64,000 nucleotides of DNA, taken from Gammaproteobacteria bacterium (GTDB lineage Bacteria; Pseudomonadota; Gammaproteobacteria; Burkholderiales; Burkholderiaceae_C). The notes beneath the pieces were generated by a model. The model was not told where the DNA came from and ran no database searches. It saw nothing but the letters and a program-made list of their open reading frames with translations. This document shows, one piece after another, positions 48,384-57,491 of the stretch (its first letter is position 1; the number at the start of each line of letters is the position of its first letter). The position numbers were made by a program, and so were the translations under genes. The DNA lies in the NCBI GenBank assembly GCA_018815325.1, contig JAHIYE010000005.1, positions 1-64,000 of the forward strand, given 5' to 3'.

Positions 48384-48701
48384 ATGCCAATCTACGCCTA
48401 TAAATGCGAGTCCTGCGGACACAGCAAGGACGTATTGCAAAAGATATCCGATGCGCCCTTGACGGACTGTCCGGCCTGCGGTGCGCCTGCTTTCAAAAAG
48501 CAGCTGACCGCTGCGGGCTTCCAGCTCAAGGGTTCTGGCTGGTATGTCACGGATTTCCGCGGGGGTGACAAGGGTGCACCGGCGACGGGCACCGCAGTGC
48601 CTGCCGGCGAGAGCAAGGCTGCTGAAACAGCGCCGGCCAAATCCGAGCCTGCTGCTGCCCCGGCTGCGACGACGACAGGCACCACGGGATCGACCACCTG
48701 A
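48384..48701 (+). CDS. FmdB-family zinc ribbon protein
   Basis: The 105-residue protein starts MPIYAYKCESCGHSKDV with a second CPACG, giving a four-cysteine zinc ribbon in the first 40 residues. GSGWYVTDFRGG and a low-complexity Ala/Glu/Thr tail follow. The family (FmdB/putative regulatory) has no settled function. Its stop and the next start share TGATG, so it is coupled to the DUF502 gene. Confidence 0.92.
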   Translation: MPIYAYKCESCGHSKDVLQKISDAPLTDCPACGAPAFKKQLTAAGFQLKGSGWYVTDFRGGDKGAPATGTAVPAGESKAAETAPAKSEPAAAPAATTTGTTGSTT

Positions 48702-49327
48702 TGAATCCTCGCATGGCTTCTTTACGCAAATGGCTGTTCGCCGGCTTGCTGGTTCTGGTGCCCCTCATCATCACCCTGTGGGTGCTGGAATGGGTGGTCT
48801 CGACACTGGACCAGACCCTGCAAATCCTGCCCACGTCCTGGCAGCCAGACCAGCTCTTCGGCATCCACATCCCCGGGCTGGGCGTGATCTTTGCGTTGGT
48901 GGTCGTGCTGACGATTGGCGCACTGGCCTCCAATTTTGTTGGCAACAAGCTGGTCGACTGGTGGCATGCGCTGCTGCATCGCATCCCGGTGGTGCGCTCG
49001 ATCTACTCTGGTGTCAAGCAGGTCTCCGACACGCTTTTTTCTGAAAAAGGCAATGCCTTTCACAAGGCCTTGCTGGTGCAATGGCCGCACGATGGCATGT
49101 GGACGATTGCATTTCTGACCGGTTCGCCGACAGGTGATCTGGCCAGCAAGCTTGATGGTGAGCATGTGAGCGTGTACGTGCCCACCACCCCCAATCCGAC
49201 GGGTGGCTACTTTGTGCTGCTCAAGAAGAGCGACTGCGTCGAGCTCGACATGAGTGTTGATGAAGCGCTCACCTATGTGATTTCCATGGGCGTGATCGCG
49301 CCCGGCGGGGCAAAACCCAGTCCCTGA
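48701..49327 (+). CDS. DUF502 membrane protein
   Basis: The 208-residue protein has two helices (residues about 8-30 and 60-85). The DUF502 core includes LLHRIPVVRSIYSGVKQVSDTLFSE and VYVPTTPNPTGGYFVLLKKSD. The function is unknown; plant relatives (LCV/COV) affect vascular patterning through membrane traffic. Here it lies between fmdB (1-bp overlap) and aspS, the standard Burkholderiales order, and is likely in one mRNA with aspS. Confidence 0.92.
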   Translation: MNPRMASLRKWLFAGLLVLVPLIITLWVLEWVVSTLDQTLQILPTSWQPDQLFGIHIPGLGVIFALVVVLTIGALASNFVGNKLVDWWHALLHRIPVVRSIYSGVKQVSDTLFSEKGNAFHKALLVQWPHDGMWTIAFLTGSPTGDLASKLDGEHVSVYVPTTPNPTGGYFVLLKKSDCVELDMSVDEALTYVISMGVIAPGGAKPSP

Positions 49328-49378
49328 ATCCAGCGCGTCCCTGTGGCGCGCTTTCCATCCGCTGAAAGAGATATTGAT

Positions 49379-51175
49379 ATGGCTATGCGTTCCCACTATT
49401 GCGGTCTGGTCACCGAGGCCCTCATGGGCCAAACCGTCACGCTGTGCGGCTGGGTCAATCGTCGCCGAGATCATGGTGGTGTGATCTTCGTCGACCTGCG
49501 TGACCGTGAGGGTTATGTGCAGGTGGTGTGCGACCCGGATCGGGCCGACATGTTCGCTGCCGCCGAAGGCCTGCGCAACGAGTTTTGCATCCAGGTCAAG
49601 GGACTGGTGCGCGCACGTCCTGAGGGTACCGTCAACGACAGCCTCAAGAGCGGCAAGATCGAAGTGCTGTGCCATGAGCTCACCGTACTCAACCCGTCGG
49701 TGACGCCTCCGTTCCAGCTGGATGACGACAACCTCTCCGAGACCACGCGACTGACGCACCGTGTGCTGGATCTGCGTCGCCCCTACATGCAGAACAACCT
49801 GATGCTGCGCTACAAGGTGGCGATGGAGGTGCGCAAGTTTCTGGATGCCAATGGCTTCATCGACATTGAGACCCCCATGCTCACCAAGAGCACGCCCGAA
49901 GGTGCGCGCGACTACCTGGTGCCCAGTCGCGTACATGATGGCCAGTTCTTCGCGTTGCCGCAAAGTCCGCAACTGTTCAAGCAGTTGCTGATGGTGGCGG
50001 GCTATGACCGCTACTACCAGATCACCAAGTGCTTCCGCGACGAAGACCTGCGTGCCGATCGCCAGCCCGAATTCACCCAGATCGATATCGAGACTTCGTT
50101 CCTGACCGAACAGGACATCCGCGACATGTTCCAGGGCATGATCACGACCGTCTTCAAGACCACCCTGAACGTGGATCTGGGCGAGTTCCCCGTCATGGCC
50201 TATGCCGAGGCCATGCACCGCTTTGGCTCGGACAAGCCAGACCTGCGCGTCAAGCTGGAGTTCACCGAACTGACCGATGTGATGGGCGATGTCGACTTCA
50301 AGGTGTTCTCAACGCCAGCCACCATGAAAGATGGCCGTGTTGTGGCCCTGTGTGTTCCCGGTGGAAGCGAGATGAGCCGGGGCGAGATTGACGGCTACAC
50401 CGAGTTCGTCAAGATCTACGGTGCCAAGGGCCTGGCCTGGATCAAGGTCAATGAAGTGGTCAAGGGGCGCGAGGGCCTGCAGTCGCCCATCGTGAAAAAC
50501 CTGCACGACGCTGCCATCGCCGAGATCCTCAAGCGAACCGGTGCCAAGGATGGCGATCTGATCTTCTTTGGCGCGGACAAGACCAAGGTGGTGAACGACG
50601 CCATCGGTGCGCTGCGGATCAAGATTGGGCACAGCGAGTTCGGCAAGAAGAGCGGCTTGTTCGAGAAGGGCTGGCGCCCGATGTGGGTGGTCGACTTCCC
50701 GATGTTCGAGTTTGATGAGGAAGCCCAGCGCTACACCGCCGTGCACCACCCCTTCACGGCACCGAAAGACGGCCATGAGGACTGGATGGTGACCGCGCCC
50801 GAGAAGTGCATCGCCAAAGGCTACGACATGGTGCTCAACGGCTGGGAAATCGGTGGAGGCTCGGTTCGTATCCACCGTGCTGACGTGCAGCAGAAGGTGT
50901 TCGATGCCCTGAAGATCACGCCCGAGGAAGCGCAACTCAAGTTCGGCTTCCTGCTAGACGCCCTGCAGTACGGTGCGCCGCCTCATGGTGGCCTGGCCTT
51001 TGGCCTGGATCGCATTGTCACGCTCATGACGGGTGCGGAATCGATCCGCGATGTGATCGCCTTCCCCAAGACCCAGCGCGCCCAGTGCCTGCTGACTCAG
51101 GCACCCTCTGTCGTGGATGACAAGCAACTGCGTGAACTGCACATCAAGCTGCGTAATCCACCTGTGAGCGCTTGA
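49379..51175 (+). CDS. aspS: Aspartyl-tRNA synthetase
   Basis: The 598-residue bacterial AspRS has an N-terminal OB anticodon domain ([26 protein letters not shown]), class II motif 2 ([20 protein letters not shown]), a GAD insertion (about 280-420) and motif 3 ([17 protein letters not shown]). The start at 49379 gives [10 protein letters not shown] possible in-frame ATG at 49343 has no support. Whether it also charges tRNA-Asn cannot be judged. A strong terminator follows. Confidence 0.97.
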   Translation: MAMRSHYCGLVTEALMGQTVTLCGWVNRRRDHGGVIFVDLRDREGYVQVVCDPDRADMFAAAEGLRNEFCIQVKGLVRARPEGTVNDSLKSGKIEVLCHELTVLNPSVTPPFQLDDDNLSETTRLTHRVLDLRRPYMQNNLMLRYKVAMEVRKFLDANGFIDIETPMLTKSTPEGARDYLVPSRVHDGQFFALPQSPQLFKQLLMVAGYDRYYQITKCFRDEDLRADRQPEFTQIDIETSFLTEQDIRDMFQGMITTVFKTTLNVDLGEFPVMAYAEAMHRFGSDKPDLRVKLEFTELTDVMGDVDFKVFSTPATMKDGRVVALCVPGGSEMSRGEIDGYTEFVKIYGAKGLAWIKVNEVVKGREGLQSPIVKNLHDAAIAEILKRTGAKDGDLIFFGADKTKVVNDAIGALRIKIGHSEFGKKSGLFEKGWRPMWVVDFPMFEFDEEAQRYTAVHHPFTAPKDGHEDWMVTAPEKCIAKGYDMVLNGWEIGGGSVRIHRADVQQKVFDALKITPEEAQLKFGFLLDALQYGAPPHGGLAFGLDRIVTLMTGAESIRDVIAFPKTQRAQCLLTQAPSVVDDKQLRELHIKLRNPPVSA

Positions 51176-51202
51176 GTGCCCAGCTTGGTTTAAGGCAGAA
51201 TG

Positions 51203-51230
51203 AAAGGGCGCTGGTTCAGCGCCCTTTTTT
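51203..51230 (+). terminator. Rho-independent terminator between aspS and nudB
   Basis: A perfect AAAGGGCGCTG / CAGCGCCCTTT stem with a GTT loop is followed by a six-base T-run ending at 51230. The nudB ATG is at 51232, so the terminator occupies the whole nudB leader. Confidence 0.93.
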
Positions 51231-51231
51231 C

Positions 51232-51711
51232 ATGCATACAGGTTTCAAAATCCCCGAGTCCGTGTTGGTGGTCATCCATACCCCCGCACTGGAAGTCCTG
51301 TTGATCAAACGTGCCGATGCACCGGACTTCTGGCAATCCGTGACAGGCAGCAAGGACCATCCCGGCGAGGATTTCAGGGAAACGGCCGTGCGCGAGGTGT
51401 TCGAGGAGACCGGCATCCATTGTGCGAGTGACACGGCCCTGGCGACGGGGCTGCAGGACTGGCAGCTTGAAAACGTCTATGAGATCTATCCGGGTTGGCG
51501 GCACCGCTACGCGCCAGAGGTGGTGCGCAATACCGAGCATCTGTTCGGGCTCCGGGTGCCGGTGGGCACGCCGGTGGTACTGAATCCTCGTGAGCACACC
51601 GATTTCCGCTGGCTGCCCTGGCGCGAGGCCGCCGAGGCCTGCTACTCACCGTCGAACGCGGAAGCCTGCCTGATGCTGCCCAGAATGACGGAAGCGGGGT
51701 TGATGGCATGA
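51232..51711 (+). CDS. nudB: Dihydroneopterin triphosphate diphosphatase
   Basis: The 159-residue Nudix enzyme begins KIPESVLVVIHTPALEVLLIKR, with WQSVTGSKD and the Nudix box GEDFRETAVREVFEETG; this is the NudB pattern. NudB removes pyrophosphate from dihydroneopterin triphosphate in folate synthesis, the step after FolE (encoded at 53.8 kb). The ATG at 51232 sits two bases after the aspS terminator with no Shine-Dalgarno sequence. A TTG at 51172 overlapping the aspS stop is an alternative start. Confidence 0.9.
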   Translation: MHTGFKIPESVLVVIHTPALEVLLIKRADAPDFWQSVTGSKDHPGEDFRETAVREVFEETGIHCASDTALATGLQDWQLENVYEIYPGWRHRYAPEVVRNTEHLFGLRVPVGTPVVLNPREHTDFRWLPWREAAEACYSPSNAEACLMLPRMTEAGLMA

Positions 51712-52445
51712 GCTTGCTTCGCGTGGCCACCTACAACATCCACAAGGGGGTGCAGGGCATGGGCAGCGCACGCCGCCTGGAGATTCATAATCTGGGCCAT
51801 GCGGTCGAGCAGCTTGATGCCGACATTGTGTGCCTGCAGGAGGTCCGCAAGGTGCACCGGCGTGAAGAGCAACACTTCAGTCGCTGGCCTGATATGCCAC
51901 AGGCCGAGTTTCTGGCGCCCGAAGGCTATACCTCGGTCTACCGGACCAATGCCTACACGCGCCATGGCGAGCATGGCAACGCCTTGCTGTCACGCTGGCC
52001 GGTGATTACCTACCAGCATGAGGATATGTCGGACCACCGTTTCGAGCAGCGTGGCCTGCTGCATGTGGAGGTGCTGGTGCGAGGCTTTCCCGTCCACGTG
52101 GTGGTGGTGCACTTCGGCCTGATACCCGCGAGCCGGGTGCGTCAGGTCAAGCAACTGCAACAGTTTATTGCACGTGAAATCCCTGCCCATGCCCCGCTGC
52201 TGGTGGCTGGTGACTTCAACGATTGGGGCACGACGATGTCGCGGCACCTGCAGACCATCGGCTTGACATCGATGCAAAACGACAAGAACCGCCAGGCGAC
52301 CTATCCCTCGCGCTTCCCGATGGTGCAGCTTGACCATGTGTATTCCCGGGGCCTGACGCCGCAGAACATGCACGTACCACGCGGCCGGATCTGGTGGCGT
52401 ATGTCAGACCACTTGCCGCTGCTTGCCGAGTTCAAGGTGCCCTGA
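51708..52445 (+). CDS. Endonuclease/exonuclease/phosphatase (EEP) family protein
   Basis: The 245-residue protein has EEP motifs in order: RVATYNIHKGVQGMG, CLQEVRK, a central VVVHFGL, GDFNDWG and SDHLPLLAEF. Metal ligands (Asn, Glu, Asp, His) are intact. The substrate may be nucleic acid or a phospholipid head group. It is coupled to nudB (4-bp overlap) and followed by a cardiolipin synthase after 3 bp. The pairing with Cls is common and hints at a lipid or envelope role. Confidence 0.9.
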   Translation: MSLLRVATYNIHKGVQGMGSARRLEIHNLGHAVEQLDADIVCLQEVRKVHRREEQHFSRWPDMPQAEFLAPEGYTSVYRTNAYTRHGEHGNALLSRWPVITYQHEDMSDHRFEQRGLLHVEVLVRGFPVHVVVVHFGLIPASRVRQVKQLQQFIAREIPAHAPLLVAGDFNDWGTTMSRHLQTIGLTSMQNDKNRQATYPSRFPMVQLDHVYSRGLTPQNMHVPRGRIWWRMSDHLPLLAEFKVP

Positions 52446-52448
52446 GCC

Positions 52449-53687
52449 ATGCCGCGGCTTCAGCCCGGACACCAGGTGACCTTATTGCAGGGCGGTCAGG
52501 AGTTTTTTCCTGCGCTCGTGCAAGCCATCGACCAGGGGGTGCATGAAGTCAGGCTGGAAACCTATATTTTCGAATTCGATGCCTCGGGCCAGCAGGTGGC
52601 CGATGCGCTGCTACGGGCGGCAGGGCGGGGGCTCGATGTCTACCTGGTGATGGATGGCGCGGGCACGTCCACCATCCCGACGGACTGGGCTGCACGGTTC
52701 GATGCGGCGGGCGTGCGGTGGCATATTTTTTCTCCTTTGGGAAGGCTGAGTTTTCTGTATCTGAGCAGTTGGCGTCGCATGCACCGCAAGCTGTGCGTGG
52801 TGGATGGCCGTGTGGCTTTTTGCGGCGGCATCAATGTGCTCGATGATTTCCAGGACCCCAATCACGGGACTTTGAGCGAGCCACGATTTGATTTCGCCGT
52901 GCGTATGAGCGGCCCGCTCGTGCAGTCCGTCTATGAGGTGATGGTGCAGTTCTGGTGGCGTCAGCAAATCGCGCAAGGTACTCGGAAAATGAACTTCAAG
53001 GCTGCCTGGCGTGCTTTGCGCAAGGCTGTGCGCCTGAAGCTGAAGAAGGGGGGCATGGAAGAGCCGCCCTCGATGCGGGGTACTGGGCGACAGGATGGGG
53101 CGCCTGGGCGCGGCGCCAAGGCGGCTTTGCTGCTGCGTGACAATGTGCTGCACCGCAGCCGGATCGAGCGGGCCTACCTCAAGGCGATTGGTGAGGCGCG
53201 TCACGACATCATCATTGCCAACGCCTATTTTCTGCCGGGCCGCAAATTGCGTCGGGCGCTGATCCATGCCGCTGCGCGCGGCATTCAGGTGCGCCTGCTC
53301 TTGCAGGGGCGCTATGAGTACTTCATGCCTTATCATGCCGCGCGGCCGGTGTACGGCGTGCTGCTGGCGGCTGGCGTGGAAATTTACGAATATGCCCCCA
53401 GCTTTCTGCATGCCAAGGTGGCCGTGATCGACAGCCAGTGGGCTACAGTGGGCTCATCCAATCTGGACCCCTTGAGCCTGTTGCTGGCGCGTGAGGCCAA
53501 TGTGGTGGTCAATGATGCGGCGTTTGCGCAGGCTTTGCGCCTGCGCTTGGTCCGCGCCATGGAGTTTGAAGGGCGGCGCGTGGATCCGGCAAGTTGCGCC
53601 AACCGTCCCTGGCGGCAGCGTCTGCTGGACAGGGCCGCCTTTGGCCTGATGCGCCTGGCCCTGTTTCTGATCGGCAAGCGCTATTGA
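52449..53687 (+). CDS. clsB: Cardiolipin synthase B-type phospholipase D protein
   Basis: The 412-residue protein has two HKD motifs, HRKLCVVDGRVAFCGG and HAKVAVIDSQWATVGSSNLD, each with HxKx4D. The family joins phosphatidyl groups to make cardiolipin or phosphatidylglycerol at the inner membrane. There is no N-terminal membrane helix, as in ClsB (E. coli YbhO); in E. coli ybhO also neighbours an EEP-like gene. The last codons (KRY) fall inside a palindromic element, copy E. Confidence 0.9.
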   Translation: MPRLQPGHQVTLLQGGQEFFPALVQAIDQGVHEVRLETYIFEFDASGQQVADALLRAAGRGLDVYLVMDGAGTSTIPTDWAARFDAAGVRWHIFSPLGRLSFLYLSSWRRMHRKLCVVDGRVAFCGGINVLDDFQDPNHGTLSEPRFDFAVRMSGPLVQSVYEVMVQFWWRQQIAQGTRKMNFKAAWRALRKAVRLKLKKGGMEEPPSMRGTGRQDGAPGRGAKAALLLRDNVLHRSRIERAYLKAIGEARHDIIIANAYFLPGRKLRRALIHAAARGIQVRLLLQGRYEYFMPYHAARPVYGVLLAAGVEIYEYAPSFLHAKVAVIDSQWATVGSSNLDPLSLLLAREANVVVNDAAFAQALRLRLVRAMEFEGRRVDPASCANRPWRQRLLDRAAFGLMRLALFLIGKRY

Positions 53688-53731
53688 ATTCATAGCTTCT
53701 GAAGCCCGTGTCGAAAGGGGAAAGGCCCAAT
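53679..53731. repeat. Dispersed palindromic element, copy E
   Basis: GCTAT-TGAATTC-ATAGC (53680-53696) is followed by GAAGCCCGTGTCGAAAGGGG and AAAGGCCCAATA. The first half overlaps the last codons and stop of clsB. It is a divergent copy and separates clsB from folE. Confidence 0.6.
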
Positions 53732-53765
53732 AACCCTATATGTCAATCGCTGGTAACATTCTTCC

Positions 53766-54491
53766 ATGCTCAAGAAGACCGAAAGCACCATGAACCCGAA
53801 CGATGCTGATGAAGGCACACCTGTTTCCGTGAAGATTCGGGAGCGGCTGGTGGCCGCGCGCAAGCGCTTCAATGCGAATGACAATATCGCGAACTTCATT
53901 GAACCTGGCGAACTGGAAAAACTGCTCGACGAGGTGGAAGAAAAGATGAAGGGCGTGCTCGACAGCCTCGTGATCGACACGGTGCGCGACCACAATACCG
54001 ACAACACGGCGCGGCGAGTGGCGAAGATGTATGTGAACGAGGTATTTCGTGGCCGCTATGTCGAAGTGCCCCGTATCACCGAGTTTCCCAACGCCGAACA
54101 CCTCAACGAGTTGATGATCGTGGGCCCGATCACGGTGCGAAGTGCCTGCTCACACCATTTCTGTCCGGTCATCGGAAAAATCTGGATCGGCGTGATGCCC
54201 AACGAACACACGAACGTGATCGGCCTGTCCAAATACGCCCGCCTGGCTGAATGGGTCATGGGTCGGCCCCAGATCCAGGAGGAGGCGGTAGTGCAACTGG
54301 CCGACCTGATCCAGGAGAAGACCCAGCCCGATGGCCTGGCCATTGTCATGGAGGCCAGCCATTACTGCATGGCCTGGCGCGGTGTGAAGGACATGGACAG
54401 CAAGATGATCAACTCGGTCATGCGCGGCGTGTTCCTCAAGGACCCCAATCTGCGCCGTGAATTTTTGTCACTGATTCCCAGGAAGGGCTAG
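53766..54491 (+). CDS. folE: GTP cyclohydrolase I (FolE)
   Basis: FolE opens GTP to form dihydroneopterin triphosphate. The 241-residue protein has zinc ligands in SACSHHFCPVIGKIWIG and ASHYCMAWRGVKD, and the ending LRREFLSLIPRKG. The N-terminal ~45 residues are an acidic extension. The start could be ATG 53766 or 53793; neither has a good Shine-Dalgarno sequence. NudB, the next pathway step, is encoded 2 kb upstream on the same strand. Confidence 0.95.
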   Translation: MLKKTESTMNPNDADEGTPVSVKIRERLVAARKRFNANDNIANFIEPGELEKLLDEVEEKMKGVLDSLVIDTVRDHNTDNTARRVAKMYVNEVFRGRYVEVPRITEFPNAEHLNELMIVGPITVRSACSHHFCPVIGKIWIGVMPNEHTNVIGLSKYARLAEWVMGRPQIQEEAVVQLADLIQEKTQPDGLAIVMEASHYCMAWRGVKDMDSKMINSVMRGVFLKDPNLRREFLSLIPRKG

Positions 54492-54553
54492 CATGAAGCA
54501 TTACCATTCCGCCGTGATGCGTGTCGGTCCGTTTTCCCTTTTGGAGGCTTGAG

Positions 54554-54976
54554 ATGCTGGTACGTTTGCTCTATGCCAGCCGGGCTGTTGACGCCACGCC
54601 CAGTGCGATCGAAGACATCCTGGCCCACTCGCGCCAATACAACCCCGGCTCCGGTATTACCGGGATACTTTGCTATGGAGGGGGCATTTTCCTGCAGGCC
54701 ATCGAGGGTGGGCGTGTGGCCATCAGTGAGCTCTATGCACACATCCAGCGCGACCCTCGTCACAAGGACGTGGTGCTGTTGCAGTACGAGGAAATTTCAG
54801 AGCGTCGCTTTGGCGGCTGGACCATGGGACAGGTGAACCTCGCCAAGATCAATGCCAGCACGGTGCTGAAATATTCCGAAAAACCCGAACTCGATCCTTA
54901 CGCCGTGTCGGGAGCGATCTCGATGGCCTTGCTCGAAGAGCTCATGGCCACGGCCTGCATCATCGGACGTGCCTGA
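54554..54976 (+). CDS. BLUF-domain blue-light sensor
   Basis: The 140-residue protein is a short BLUF protein. The flavin-site residues are present: Tyr7 in RLLYASRA, Asn30 in SRQYNPGSGITG, Gln48 in IFLQAIEGG, and a Trp in FGGWTMG. RDPRHKDVVLLQYEEIS and a C-terminal helix pair follow. Such proteins bind FAD and signal to a partner rather than carrying an output domain. GGAGG precedes ATG 54554. The gene is 62 bp after folE and could be cotranscribed with it. Confidence 0.93.
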   Translation: MLVRLLYASRAVDATPSAIEDILAHSRQYNPGSGITGILCYGGGIFLQAIEGGRVAISELYAHIQRDPRHKDVVLLQYEEISERRFGGWTMGQVNLAKINASTVLKYSEKPELDPYAVSGAISMALLEELMATACIIGRA

Positions 54977-55035
54977 GAGCACGGTCTAGCCCGTGGTGCC
55001 GGGCAAGACCGGCTTCTGCCACCGTAGCTGTCAAC

Positions 55036-55866
55036 GTGAACGCGCCCATGCCCGAGCCACTGCTTATCGGCTGTGATTTTTCCAGTCGTCCGTCCTCCAA
55101 AAAACCGATTGTTCTTGCCCTGGGTGCGCACCTGGGTGGCCGTGTGGTGCTCAGCAGCTTGCAGCGGATCGACTCCATGGAGGGGTTTCGCACGTGGTTG
55201 AATCAGCCAGGAGACTGGGTCGGCGCCTTCGACCTGCCGTTTGGCCTGCCGCGGGAACTGGTCGAGCAGCTGGGCTGGCCTGCGCGCTGGGAAGACTGCA
55301 TCCGGCATTACGCCAGCCTGTCACGTGAAGAGATCCGGCTGACGTTCAAGGCCTTTTGTGATGCCCGTCCCGTCGGCGGCAAGTTTGCCCACCGTGCCAC
55401 TGACCGGCCAGCGGGCTCCAGCCCTTCCATGAAGTGGGTCAACCCCCCCGTGGCCTACATGCTGCATGTGGGTGTGCCGTGCCTGCTGGAGACCGGCGTG
55501 CACCTGCCGGGCTTGCATGCGGGGGACCAGCGCCGGGTGGCACTGGAAGGCTATCCTGGTTTGCTGGCACGGGAAATATTGGGGCAACGAAGCTATAAAT
55601 CCGATGACAAGGCCCGCCAGACGCCGGAGCGGCTGATTGCACGCAAGGACTTGCTGACCGCGCTGGAGCATGGCCAAACCCGGCTGGCTCAACGCATCAA
55701 ACTCAGCCATGCGCAACGCGATGCGCTGGTGGATGATGCCAGCGGGGACTCGCTGGATGCCGTGCTGTGCCTGTTGCAGGCGGCCTGGGCAGCACAGCAG
55801 GGTGCACCACGGTATGGCTTGCCCAGGAAATTCGATGCGCTTGAGGGCTGGATTGTGACGGCCTGA
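55036..55866 (+). CDS. DUF429 family protein
   Basis: The 276-residue protein has an N-terminal RNase H-like opening (LLIGCDFSSRPSSKKPIVLALG), WVGAFDLPFGLPRELVEQLGWP and the C-terminal DDASGDSLDAVLCLLQAAWA. These acidic positions match DUF429, a predicted nuclease-like family with no known role. The start is GTG 55036 or ATG 55048. It follows the BLUF gene on the same strand, 59 bp away, and faces the MinD-like gene. Confidence 0.87.
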   Translation: MNAPMPEPLLIGCDFSSRPSSKKPIVLALGAHLGGRVVLSSLQRIDSMEGFRTWLNQPGDWVGAFDLPFGLPRELVEQLGWPARWEDCIRHYASLSREEIRLTFKAFCDARPVGGKFAHRATDRPAGSSPSMKWVNPPVAYMLHVGVPCLLETGVHLPGLHAGDQRRVALEGYPGLLAREILGQRSYKSDDKARQTPERLIARKDLLTALEHGQTRLAQRIKLSHAQRDALVDDASGDSLDAVLCLLQAAWAAQQGAPRYGLPRKFDALEGWIVTA

Positions 55867-55884
55867 GCGTCAGCCAGCAGGCGG

Positions 55885-56709
55885 CTATTTGGCCTTGGGG
55901 ATGACGGTTTCCTCAAGCTTCATGGCCAGCTGGCTGATGGCCAGTGCCGCGGGGCAGCCTGGCGTGGTTTGCAGCAACAGTTGACGGCGCATCACGGCCT
56001 GACGAACCGAAGGGTCTGCCGGGATATCCGCCAGATGGATCAGGCGTACCTTGTCAGTCGTGACAAAGCGGTCCAGCACCTGCTGCAGCTGGACCGTGAT
56101 GGCGCGGCCATCACCCAGGCGGGCGGTCTGGTTGATCACCATGCGGATGGTGTTGCGTTTTTGCTGGCCGACCAGTACCTTGATGGTGGCATAGGCATCG
56201 GTGAGCGAGGTGGGTTCGGGCGTGGCCACCACCAGCACTTCCGAGGCCAGTGACACGGCAAACAGCACCACATCCGAGATGCCTGCGCCGGTATCGAGCA
56301 GCACCACGTCGTAGCGGGGCACCAGTTCGTTCATGATGGCGAGGAAGTCCTCGCGTACCTTGGGCGTCAGGCGCGAGTACTCCACCATGCCCGAGCCTGC
56401 GAGCAGCACGGAGAAGCCGCCTGGCGCTTTCACGATCGCTTCTTCCAGCCTGGCCTTGCCGGTAAACACATCGTGCAGGGTGATCTTGGGGTAGAGGTTT
56501 AGCACCACGTCGAGATTGGCGAGCCCGAGGTCGGCGTCGAGCACGAGCACGCGCTGACCTCGTTTGGCCAGTGCTGCCGCCAGATTGGCAGACACAAAGG
56601 TCTTGCCGACCCCGCCCTTGCCGCTGGTGATGGCCAGTACCTTGCCCATGGGTTTGAGGGGCAGGGTGCTCGGTGTGGCTGTGGTCCCTGTCTTCACTTC
56701 ATTGTTCAT
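55885..56709 (-). CDS. MinD/ParA-family ATPase (FlhG/FleN-like)
   Basis: The 274-residue protein has the deviant Walker A GKGGVGKTFVSANLA, switch I DADLGLANLD, Walker B DVVLLDTGAGISD, and a C-terminal amphipathic-like segment. The DLGLANLDVVLN sequence points to the FlhG/FleN branch, which sets flagellum number and place or controls polar regulators. No flhF or flagellar gene is nearby. Its start overlaps the GGDEF gene stop (ATGA), so the two are made together. Confidence 0.9.
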   Translation of the reverse strand: MNNEVKTGTTATPSTLPLKPMGKVLAITSGKGGVGKTFVSANLAAALAKRGQRVLVLDADLGLANLDVVLNLYPKITLHDVFTGKARLEEAIVKAPGGFSVLLAGSGMVEYSRLTPKVREDFLAIMNELVPRYDVVLLDTGAGISDVVLFAVSLASEVLVVATPEPTSLTDAYATIKVLVGQQKRNTIRMVINQTARLGDGRAITVQLQQVLDRFVTTDKVRLIHLADIPADPSVRQAVMRRQLLLQTTPGCPAALAISQLAMKLEETVIPKAK

Positions 56710-57491
56710 CGGTTCACCTGGCCCTCTGGGGCGACAGTGCTGTCACCCGTACTGCTTTCGATCCATGCTGGCTCTCCAATCGAGAGGTGGCCAAACAAGA
56801 GGTTTTTTTCTTCAGCGCTGACGGCGATGACGGGTTGCGGGTCGATGCGGACCAGATTGCGGCCTTCGGTTTTTGCGCGGTAGAGTTCGACATCCGCCCG
56901 CTCGGTCCACAGGGCGGTTGTCGAGCGCACCCATTCCGGCGCGTAGGCGCCGCCAATGCTCACAGTGAGCTGGATCTTGAGCACGGGGCTGACGGCGATG
57001 CTGAGGGCTTGGATGGTCTGGCGGATCCGTTCGGCCACCGTCTCACCGTAGGTTGATGAGCAGCTTGGCAGCAGGATGGCGAACTCTTCACCCCCATAGC
57101 GGGCCACTGTGTCCATGGGGCGCACGCATGCCCCCAGGCTGCGCGAGACAGCCTGGATAACCATGTCGCCTGCCATGTGGCCATGGCTATCGTTGATTTT
57201 CTTGAAGTGATCAATGTCGATCATCAGCAACAATGCCGACTCGCCGGAGCGTGCCACCACATCGATCTCACGCTCAAGCACGGCACGGAAATGACGCCGG
57301 TTGGCCAGCCCCGTCAGGGGGTCCTTGAGCGAGAGTTCGCACAGGCCGTCGATGACTTTCTGTACATACTCCACAGGCGGCATATCGGGGCTGAAAACAG
57401 CCGGGGTACCACCATGCTCAAGCAGGGAGCGTGCGTCATCCAGCTGCAGATCTCGCAGGTCCATCATGAGAGGAGAATTGGAGGCTGTCAC
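56706..57491 (-). CDS. Diguanylate cyclase (GGDEF domain)
   Basis: The 261-residue protein has a short N-terminal helical part (about 1-50), then a GGDEF domain from about 55 (LTGLANRRHFRAVLERE). The active site is GGEEF in RYGGEEFAILL and the inhibitory RxxD (RPMD) stands five residues before it. A 40-residue C-terminal extension follows. It should make c-di-GMP with product feedback. No sensor or membrane domain is visible. It is coupled to the MinD-like gene downstream. Confidence 0.93.
   Translation of the reverse strand: MTASNSPLMMDLRDLQLDDARSLLEHGGTPAVFSPDMPPVEYVQKVIDGLCELSLKDPLTGLANRRHFRAVLEREIDVVARSGESALLLMIDIDHFKKINDSHGHMAGDMVIQAVSRSLGACVRPMDTVARYGGEEFAILLPSCSSTYGETVAERIRQTIQALSIAVSPVLKIQLTVSIGGAYAPEWVRSTTALWTERADVELYRAKTEGRNLVRIDPQPVIAVSAEEKNLLFGHLSIGEPAWIESSTGDSTVAPEGQVNR

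Noticed and set aside
53688-53765. Possible riboswitch upstream of folE
   Set aside because: The region is short and explained by palindromic element copy E; no known riboswitch core is seen.
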